NCBI GenBank assembly: GCA_964481775.1
Contig: CAYZUX010000005.1
Location: 17,799 to 81,798, forward strand
Direction of reading: 5' to 3'
Length of the DNA: 64,000 bases
From: OLB16 sp964481775
Lineage (GTDB): Bacteria; Hinthialibacterota; Hinthialibacteria; OLB16
Position numbers and translations under genes: made by a program. Every line of letters begins with the position of its first letter. The first letter of the stretch is position 1. The notes under the pieces are model-generated. The model worked only from the letters and a program-made list of their open reading frames with translations, searched no databases and was not told the DNA's origin. Below, in pieces: positions 1-8,400 of the stretch.

Positions 1-59
1 AGGGCCGCGACCAGGTTGGCTCCCAGGAATCCCGTGGCGCCGGTAACAAAAGCTTTCAT
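1..59 (-). CDS. Extended SDR (NAD(P)-dependent epimerase/reductase), 5' end only
   Basis: Only the first ~19 codons lie in the window. They read MKAFVTGATGFLGANLVAAL, the N-terminal beta strand and glycine-rich TGxxGFxG nucleotide-binding loop of extended short-chain dehydrogenases. The start codon lies 4 bp past the stop of the upstream NRPS/KAS III gene, so it is almost certainly the next gene of the same operon. By position it may reduce or modify the product released by that enzyme. The opening resembles both OleD-type ketoreductases and HpnA-type sugar epimerases, and 19 residues cannot separate these. Confidence 0.75.
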   Translation of the reverse strand, partial: MKAFVTGATGFLGANLVAA

Positions 60-63
60 GGCA

Positions 64-3000
64 CTAGAAGTGGTAGGTGGCGCAACCCACCTGAAAACCT
101 GAACCCAGCACGAGGATCAAACCCACATCTCCGGGATGTGGCTTGCCTGAAGTCGAAGCCTGTTGCAGGCCAAAGGGAATCGAACAGGAGAGAAGCTCCC
201 CCTCCATCCTGGGGCCTACAAGAAACTGTTCGAGAGGAATCTCAAGGATTCGACTGATTTGGGCTAAAAGGTCGAAATCCACGGGGGGAGGGATGACCCA
301 CTGGACAGAGTCAAGGTCAAGTCCCTCTTGAGAAAGGCATTTCTCGACAACAGATTGTATCTTTGGAATCACCCCCTCCCACGCGAGCGTGGCCTTTTTG
401 ACCTCAAGAACCGTTTTGCCATTCCGGTTGGTGGAATAAGAGGTCAAATCCTTCCCGGGATCCTCCAAACTCGCGAATGAAAACGCACCGAATCCTGGTC
501 CATCCGGCACCCCCATCGACAACAGCGCTGCGGCTCCCGCATCGACAACTCCACGTGGATGAGCGCCAGCAAGATTCCGGTTGTTCTCAATCTCGGCGGC
601 GGTTATCAGAACATTCATACAGCCTCCCGTTGCCATCATTCGTGAGGCCACCTGGCAGGCATTCAGGAATCCAAGGCTTCCATTGAGGATATCGAAGGTG
701 AATGTCCGCCTCTCATTGAGCGGTCGAATCCCGGAATTGATCTCCAGGTTCCCGGCAATAATCGCAGCCAGTGCCGGCTCCGACAGGTACTCGTTGCGGT
801 AAACACCAGTGTGGATGACCAGGTCAATCTCATTTTTCGGGACAGCTGAGGTTGTGAGGCAACTGCTGGCCGCTTGACTTGCCATTGCCACTGCATCGGG
901 AGCGGAGGAGGGACTCGCAATCACAGTCCCCAGTCCAGCAATCCGGATTCGCGGTACTGGAGCGCTGTGTAGCGCCGCCATCCTGGCGGCTTTCTCTCTG
1001 GTGGAGTTGGAACGGAACCGGTCTGGCAGATCATCGAAGGTATACAACGCCGTACCGATCACCTGTCCGGAGCCGGTGATTCCAAAAACCACCTTGTCAC
1101 CTGAATGAATCTTCCCATTCCTGAGATGGTCATAGAGGGCTACAGAGTGACTGGTGGAGGCGGTGTTGCCACGCTCCCCCAGATTGATAATCGTGTTGCG
1201 GTCATGGCAGGCATTCAGTTTCAGGGTGGCATTGATTTCCCGCATCGCATCCCGCAGGGCCGTCTCCGAAGTCTGATGCATGACGACATGCTGAATATCT
1301 CTGGCGTCCCAGCCCTTGCGTTGAAGTGTGTAGGTGGAGTGAGCGACGGTTTGACGAAGGGCGACTGCAGTCTGACGGATCGAGTCGGTGACCATGATGG
1401 CACCCCCATGCTCCCGGTCGGTTGCCTTGGCGATGCACAGGGAGCTGTACTCCCCGAGGGTGTAGAGGTCGAGGACATGGAAGCCCGCCTGATCATCGGG
1501 CGCGGAATGGAGCAGCAGCGCAGCCCCCGCATCGCCCACTGTCAGGCAGGCCAAACGCGGGTCCATGAAACTCTCGATTTCCTTCTGCGCGGTGGAAGCC
1601 AGGTGGCTGATGTACTCTCCGCTGACCACCAGTGCAGTGCACGCCGCGCTGCTCCGCAGATAACTGTCGGCAACCTTAATACCGGTGAACATCCCCGCGC
1701 AGGCATTCGAGATGTCGAATGCCAGGGCATTGGTGAGTCCGAAGAAATGTTTCAAACGCACAGCGCTGCTGGGCTCGAAGTAAAACTCTCCCGGTCCATC
1801 CTGCCGGGAGATATTGCAGCAAATCACCAGATCAATCTCTTCAGGTCCATAACAGGATCGAGAGAGGCAATCCTCGATGGCCCGTTTGGCAAGATCCAGT
1901 GAGAACTCGTTTTCTCCCACCACACGACGGCGGCTGATTCCGGTTAATTTCTCAAGCGGGAAATCAATGGGAACCCGGCAACCTGCGATCAACTCAGCGG
2001 TGGACACCACCTTTTCAGGGAGATACACCCCGATGCTCTCGATCAGAGTGTTTCCAACTGTGGAGGCCTCCCCAACAGGCAGAGGAGCTTCGAACTCCCT
2101 AACAGGTTTTTCGGGTTCTCTCTCAGTACCCACTGAAGTGTCAGGAGATGCCTGGTCCATGGAAACCGGTTCAACCATTTCACATTGCTCCAGAACTCCG
2201 GCCAGCTGGGCGATTGTCTGGTACTGAAAGATCATCTCAGGGGTGAGTTGTAAACCGGCACGGGAAGCCCGAGCGGCGGCTTCCAGACTCTGGATGGATG
2301 CCCCGCCCAGATCGAAGAAATTGTCATAGATCCCAACCTGTTCAATACCCAAAACAGATTGCCAGATCTCCGCAACTTGCTTCTCGATGGAAGTGCGTGG
2401 CGGGACATATTCCTGCCCAAGGTCCGGTCTTGTTCCATCGGGCAAGGGGAGGGCCTTCCGATCGATCTTGCCGTGTGAGGTGAGGGGGAAACATGGCAGA
2501 AACAGGAATGCTGAAGGGATCATGTAATCAGGGAGCATCCGGCGCAGAAAGGCCCGGATTTCGGTGACATTGGGATCTCCGTTCTCTTTCAAAACCACAT
2601 AGGCCACGAGACGTTTGTCTCCTGGTGCTGATTCCAGAGCCACTACCAAGGCTTCCTGAATTTGCGGGGATTTCAACAATGCCGATTCAATCTCACCCAG
2701 TTCGATCCGGAAACCCCGGATCTTTACCTGATGGTCAGTGCGTCCGAGGTACTCGAGGTTCCCATCTTCAAGATACCGGACCAGGTCTCCTGTCCGGTAA
2801 AGGCGGGAACCATCGCCAATAAATGGATTGGGGATAAACCGTTCCGCGGTGAGATCCGGCCGGTTGAGATAACCTTCAGCAAGGCTCTCGCCGCCAATGA
2901 AGAGTTCTCCCACCACCCCTCTGGGAACCAACTGCAGGGATCGATCCAGCACCAAAAGCCGGGTATTCGTTATGGGGTGCCCAATCGGGATGTTCTCAGG

Positions 3001-5439
3001 GAGTGGATTCACAGAATGCGCATCATAGATACAACAGCCGACTGCCGCCTCAGTGGGGCCATACTCGTTGATAAGCCTCGCGGATGGCGCCCTCTTACGC
3101 CAGAAGGAAAGATGATGGGCAGACAATGCCTCGCCGCCGATCACAAGAGCACGGAATTTACCATCGAGATTGACTTCCGCCAGCAGCGGTTCGAGCACCT
3201 TCATGTGTGCCGGAGTCAGTTTGACAAAGGATAGATCTTCCGAATTGCAGATGACCGTTGCCAAGCCCTCAACTCCACTCTCCTCCGGGATAAGGATCTG
3301 GTGGTTGCCTGCCATCAGGGGGGTGAACAGGCTGGTGACAGTCAGATCAAAGCGGATTGGGGTGTGGACCGGGACTCCCTTCCCTTCCGCGACACGATAT
3401 TCATCGACCGCCCAGGAGAGGTAGTTCATCAGTGCGCGGTGGGAGAGCATGACTCCCTTGGGAAGGCCAGTGGAACCGGAGGTATAGATAATGTATGCCA
3501 GGTCCTTAAGTGTCACACCACTGTCAGGGTCGGTATCGGGAAATCGGGCTATCGACTCCCAATCCGCATCCAGGCAAATCTTGCGGGCTGAGGTTTCCGG
3601 AACCCGGGTACTGAGCCAGGCCAGTGTCAGCACCGCGAGGGCATGTGTGTCCTCGAGCATGAAGGCCAGGCGTTCCCTCGGGTTATCCGGGTCGAGTGGA
3701 ACATAGGTTCCACCCGCCTTCAGAACTCCCAGGATTGCCACCATCATCTCAGGAGAGCGGGGAACTGAGATCCCCACACAGACACCCGGCCTGACTCCAA
3801 TCCCGGTCAGGTAATGAGCCAGCTGATTGGCCCGGGTATTCAGTTCGCGGTAAGTCAGTTTCTGATCTTTGAAGATGAGAGCAACCTCATCGGGATTGTC
3901 TTCAACCCGGGCTTCGATGACATGGTGAACACAAAGGCCTTGTTGGGATGGCGGAACAGAGGATACTCCCCGGGAAATTTCATTTTCACGAAAGCGGGGA
4001 TCTATTCCCTGCTCAAGTTCCTGTTTCTCCTGATCGGTCAGGAGTGGTAACAGTCCAATTGGACAACCGGGATTCTCCACAATCCCCTGCAGAAGTGTCC
4101 GGAAATGCCCCTTCATCCGCTCCATGGCCAGATCGTCATAAAGATCGGTGTTGTACTGAAGAATCCCGGAAAGAGAGGTCTCCATCTCGATGATCGTCAG
4201 CGTCAGGTCGAATGGAGCGCCACGTTGACCGGAGGACAAAGTCTCCAGATGAAAACCTGAATCCTTTTCCGGGCGGTAGAGGCGTGGACGGTCCCAGACA
4301 AAAGAGGCCTGGTAGAGAGGGGTTCGGCTTGGATCGCGCTCCAACTGGAGTTTTTCCACAAGCAGAGAGAATGGATAATCCTGATGAGACACCGCATCCA
4401 GGACGATCTGGCGGACTTGGCCAAGGAAGTCCTTGAAAATGAGGTCCGCACGCACAGCAGCCCTGAGAACGACTGGATTGACGAAACACCCGATCATCCT
4501 CTCGAACTCGGGTTGACCTCTCCCCGCCATAGGGGTTCCGATCAAAATGTCTTCCTGTCCTGTGTACCGGGAAAGCAGGATCTGATAGGCCGCAAGGATC
4601 AGAGTAAAGAGTGTCGTCTGCTCCCGCCTGGCGAGTTCGCGTAGCCCCCGGCTGAGGGAGTGATCGAGATCAAACTGGATCGATCTGCCATGATAGGTTT
4701 GCAATGCCGGCCGTGCACGGCTGGTGGGCAGATTCAGCACGGGCAGTTCTCCGGCAAGACTATGGTTCCAGAAATCCCACTGGCCCTTCCCCTTCTCACT
4801 CTCGACAAAGCTCCTCTGCCAGTTCACAAAGGTTTGGAAACCCTGATCCTGTGGAATAACCGGGATTGACCCGGGTGCAGTCAGACTCTGGTAAATGTCC
4901 CGGATTTCCTTGACGAGGATATCGAGAGACCAGAAATCGACAGCGATGTGATGAGCAACAAGCAGCAGAACCTGCTCTTCCAAACCGCGTTCAAAAAGGA
5001 AGACTTTCAGCAATGGACCTTCAGACAAGTCAAACGGACAGTCGGCCTCTTCAGCGATCTGTTGAAAAAGATGAGCTTCTTCCCAGGATTCCGCATGGAT
5101 GACCTTGAAACCCGGTTTCAATTCCGGATGGACTGACTGATAGGGAATCCCATCCTGTTCCTGGAAAGTGGTTCTTAGTGCCGTGTGATGACTGACCACC
5201 ACTTCGAGGGCCTGCTGAAAACGCTCAGGGGCCACCGGGGGATGAACTTTGGCGGCGTAGTGAATGTGGTAAGCGGTATTCCCCGGGACAAGCCTTTGCA
5301 CAATCCAAAGACCACGCTGACCGAAAGAGAGGGGGAAGGATGTCTGCGGTTTCTCTGTTATTTTCGCGAGCAACTCACGCAAATACTGACGTTTCTCCTC
5401 AATGGAGAGTGTGCTGAGATCAATGGGAGCGGAGGTCAT
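64..5439 (-). CDS. NRPS module (C-A-PCP) fused to two KAS III-type ketosynthase domains
   Basis: This 1791-residue megasynthase is predicted to join an acyl chain to one amino acid and then act on the thioester. Domains seen: condensation (about 36-470, HHIAVDFW at 163-170), adenylation (about 500-1000, TSGSTGLPKG near 653, NEYGPTE at 791-797), PCP (about 1012-1085, LGGAS with Ser1048), then KAS III-1 (about 1131-1470) with Cys1247 in FDISNACAG, His1388 in VVMHQ and Asn1425 in GERGN, a complete Cys-His-Asn triad. KAS III-2 (about 1495-1791) keeps the fold landmarks, but Cys is Ser1588 (FDILNGSLG), His aligns with Pro1718 and Asn is lost, so it looks catalytically dead. The A-domain pocket reads about D-L-T-K-V-G-E-V-G-K, close to published Asn codes. 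There is no epimerase, thioesterase or terminal reductase domain. ATG overlaps the PKS stop by 4 bp (ATGA), implying translational coupling. The domain order is unusual, and the chemistry of the KAS III pair is inference. Confidence 0.9.
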   Translation of the reverse strand: MTSAPIDLSTLSIEEKRQYLRELLAKITEKPQTSFPLSFGQRGLWIVQRLVPGNTAYHIHYAAKVHPPVAPERFQQALEVVVSHHTALRTTFQEQDGIPYQSVHPELKPGFKVIHAESWEEAHLFQQIAEEADCPFDLSEGPLLKVFLFERGLEEQVLLLVAHHIAVDFWSLDILVKEIRDIYQSLTAPGSIPVIPQDQGFQTFVNWQRSFVESEKGKGQWDFWNHSLAGELPVLNLPTSRARPALQTYHGRSIQFDLDHSLSRGLRELARREQTTLFTLILAAYQILLSRYTGQEDILIGTPMAGRGQPEFERMIGCFVNPVVLRAAVRADLIFKDFLGQVRQIVLDAVSHQDYPFSLLVEKLQLERDPSRTPLYQASFVWDRPRLYRPEKDSGFHLETLSSGQRGAPFDLTLTIIEMETSLSGILQYNTDLYDDLAMERMKGHFRTLLQGIVENPGCPIGLLPLLTDQEKQELEQGIDPRFRENEISRGVSSVPPSQQGLCVHHVIEARVEDNPDEVALIFKDQKLTYRELNTRANQLAHYLTGIGVRPGVCVGISVPRSPEMMVAILGVLKAGGTYVPLDPDNPRERLAFMLEDTHALAVLTLAWLSTRVPETSARKICLDADWESIARFPDTDPDSGVTLKDLAYIIYTSGSTGLPKGVMLSHRALMNYLSWAVDEYRVAEGKGVPVHTPIRFDLTVTSLFTPLMAGNHQILIPEESGVEGLATVICNSEDLSFVKLTPAHMKVLEPLLAEVNLDGKFRALVIGGEALSAHHLSFWRKRAPSARLINEYGPTEAAVGCCIYDAHSVNPLPENIPIGHPITNTRLLVLDRSLQLVPRGVVGELFIGGESLAEGYLNRPDLTAERFIPNPFIGDGSRLYRTGDLVRYLEDGNLEYLGRTDHQVKIRGFRIELGEIESALLKSPQIQEALVVALESAPGDKRLVAYVVLKENGDPNVTEIRAFLRRMLPDYMIPSAFLFLPCFPLTSHGKIDRKALPLPDGTRPDLGQEYVPPRTSIEKQVAEIWQSVLGIEQVGIYDNFFDLGGASIQSLEAAARASRAGLQLTPEMIFQYQTIAQLAGVLEQCEMVEPVSMDQASPDTSVGTEREPEKPVREFEAPLPVGEASTVGNTLIESIGVYLPEKVVSTAELIAGCRVPIDFPLEKLTGISRRRVVGENEFSLDLAKRAIEDCLSRSCYGPEEIDLVICCNISRQDGPGEFYFEPSSAVRLKHFFGLTNALAFDISNACAGMFTGIKVADSYLRSSAACTALVVSGEYISHLASTAQKEIESFMDPRLACLTVGDAGAALLLHSAPDDQAGFHVLDLYTLGEYSSLCIAKATDREHGGAIMVTDSIRQTAVALRQTVAHSTYTLQRKGWDARDIQHVVMHQTSETALRDAMREINATLKLNACHDRNTIINLGERGNTASTSHSVALYDHLRNGKIHSGDKVVFGITGSGQVIGTALYTFDDLPDRFRSNSTREKAARMAALHSAPVPRIRIAGLGTVIASPSSAPDAVAMASQAASSCLTTSAVPKNEIDLVIHTGVYRNEYLSEPALAAIIAGNLEINSGIRPLNERRTFTFDILNGSLGFLNACQVASRMMATGGCMNVLITAAEIENNRNLAGAHPRGVVDAGAAALLSMGVPDGPGFGAFSFASLEDPGKDLTSYSTNRNGKTVLEVKKATLAWEGVIPKIQSVVEKCLSQEGLDLDSVQWVIPPPVDFDLLAQISRILEIPLEQFLVGPRMEGELLSCSIPFGLQQASTSGKPHPGDVGLILVLGSGFQVGCATYHF

Positions 5440-8400
5440 TTTTGTGAGTTGTTTTCCGCAATAAGACTGGCAAGCAGTGAATCAATCTGGTCTTCGGGTA
5501 ACTGGTCGAGTCGGTCCAGCAGGGACTCCGCGGTTTGGGGGTTGAGCACGCCTGGTGAGACTTGCGTTTCCCCTGCCTCCAACCTGGTTTGATTCAGAAT
5601 CTCACGGTAGATCCAGTCGGCAACCTCTCGGGCGCTGGGACCCTTGAGGAATTCCACGATTGGCACAACCACCCCCAAGCGGATTTCCGCCCAGTTCCGA
5701 AGTTCAACCGCCATCAGGGAATCCACACCCAGACTGGTCAGAGGCTGATCGGGCCTGACATCCGAAGGCGGCATATCCAAAACCGAGGCGATCTCGTCAA
5801 TCAACAGGTTCTCCAGGAGACGAAGGCCTGACTCACGGTCTTCCCTCATGATCCTGTTCCGAAAGTCCAGAGGTTCCACCGGCTGCCCTGTTAATGCTGA
5901 CTGCCGTGTAGATGGAACACCAATCACTCGCGAGAAAAAGGGGCTGGCCGCAAAGGCCGGGTGACTACGGCTCCAGAGCTCCCACTCGATTGGAGCGACA
6001 CCCGCCTGGACTTTCCCCGAGGAAAGGAGAGCGCCGAGGACTTCCAATGCAGAGTCGGGATCCATGGCTTTCATTCCACGCAACGCCAGGGGACGTCCCG
6101 ATTCTTTCTCATATCGAGCTGCCATTCCCACTTCTTTCCAGAATCCCCAGTTCACTGAAAGAACCCGCTTGCCACCATTCGCCAGGGAATGAGCCAGTGA
6201 ATCAAGGTAACAGTTCGCGGCAGCATAGGTGGCAAGGAATGGTGACCCAAACAATGCAGAGGCTGAGGAAAAGAAAATCATGAAATCGAGCTCGATGCCA
6301 TGGAAAAGCCTGGCCAGGTTATCCGCACCCTCAACCTTTGGTTGTAACACCTGGTGAAGTGTGGATTGGCTGATATCCAAAAAAGACTGAGGGATTACCA
6401 CACCTGCGGCATGGATCACACCACGAATGGGCGGCCGGGATTCCTCCTGGTATCCATGGAAAAAGGCTGACAAGTGGTCTGCACTGGCAACATCCACCGA
6501 CGCGGTGAGGATACTGGCACCCAGAGATTCGAGATGGAGGATCGCGGAGATTCTCTGACCCTCAGGCGTGTCCGGCGGAATCTGTTGCCAGCGGTTACGA
6601 GGAGGAAGAGGAGATCTTCCCAACAGAATCAGATGCGCGGCTCCCTGATCCACCATCCAGGCCGCCACTTTCAGTCCCAGTTCTCCCAGACCCCCAGTGA
6701 TGAGGTAAGCCCGGTCCTTTTGGAAATGGATTGGAGACAGACTGACTGGATCCATTTCAAGGTGTTGCAGACGGGCCACATAACGTTGCCGTGCACGATA
6801 GGCAACACGGTCTTCCAGGCCGCCCGAGCACACTTCTTCCAGGACAACCTCGGCGGATTCACGTGGTGTCATTTCCGGATCGACATCGATCAGACCTCCC
6901 CACAAGTTGGGATATTCACTGCCAAGTGTTTCGCCCATGCCCCAAAGTGGAGCCTGGTTAATCTGCAGTGGAATCGAAGTCTTCCCAACCGGTGCTGCAC
7001 CCCGGGTGATCACCCAAATCCTGCTCTCTCCGGTTTCACGTGCCAGGGATTGGACTGTCCTGAGGAAAACCATCAGGCACTGTTCCACCAATTCGAGAGT
7101 GCCTGGTCTCTCTGAATCCCCCTCAGATAATCCCAGGTATAAAACCCTGGAGACTTTCCTGCCTCTCAGACAATCAAAAAGGTTCGCAAATCCCTCAGTT
7201 TTCTCCGGACAAAGATGGAATCGATGGTCATCAACCTTGCGGAACTCACTGCCTGGCTGGACCAGGATGCATGACCCTCCGGATTCCTCAATGACTTCCC
7301 GGATTGTTTCAGAAAGGGCACTCCGGCAGCTAAAGAGCACACAGAGGCCAGGGGTAACTGGTTCCATCCGAGGACAGGGAGAAGCTGGCTCCCAGGTGAT
7401 ATCGTAGAGCCAGTCGCTCCATGCCGGATTTACCACAGGAGCCGGAGGGGTTGAGAGGGGGCTTGAAGTCCTTTTCTCCGGATCTTTCTTTTTCGATTCT
7501 ATCCAGTATTTACGCCGTTCCCAGGCGTAAGATGGAAGACGGAGGTGGCGTGAACGTGGAGAATACACCGCTCCCCAGTTCACAGAAAAACCCATGGAAT
7601 AGAGGTCTGCCAGGGCGCGGATCAAACCGAAAAGTCTCGCCGAGCTCTCCTGGAAGAGAGTAATCGAGATGGGCGCTCCTGACGAAGTATCGAGATTCTC
7701 ATCTTTGATGGTTTCGGCGGCAACCAGAATCACATCGCACCCGAGGTCTGTGGTATTTGTATTTGGAGAGGACAGGGTTACCGAAGGTTGTTGCCCCCGT
7801 TGGGCTGGTTGCAGGGACACCGCGAGTTTAAGCGCCTCACCCAGAGGGAGTTTGCCCGAGACACATCTCGCCGCGATCTCGCCGATATCCTCGCCCAACA
7901 TCACATCGATGTTCACCCAGGAACTCCACAACCGGGCCAAAGCGATCTGTACCGAACAGATGGCGGATAAGGAGGGAGTCTGACCACCAAGCCGGGCAAC
8001 ACCCTCCGGGATCAGGATTTCCGCGAGAACCGATTCTCCTGAAAATCCTCGTATCCATTCATCACACTCACGGAGTGTCTGGGCCACCTGCGGAAGTCCC
8101 TCCGCCAAGTCTCTCCCAATTTCAAGCCATCCCTCGGAGGAACCCGGGAGAAACAAAGCAATTTTGGGATGACGATTCAAAGGCCTCTTTCCCGTCGTGA
8201 ATCCGGAAGAGTTTTTCTCTCCTCCAAGATAAGCCTCCAGCGACATGATGAGTTCATTTCTCGATCCCCCCATCACCGCAAGACGGTGGTCATGGTGGGT
8301 CCGGTGCATGCTGGCCTGGCAGCAGAGGTCCAACAACCAGTCTTTTCCAGCCTGTGGACGTCCCTGGAGCAATGCCCTGTACTTTCTGGCCAGTTCCTGC

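Noticed and set aside
1105..1902. 265-codon plus-strand frame
   Set aside because: Antisense to the KAS III region of the megasynthase and without coding signals of its own.
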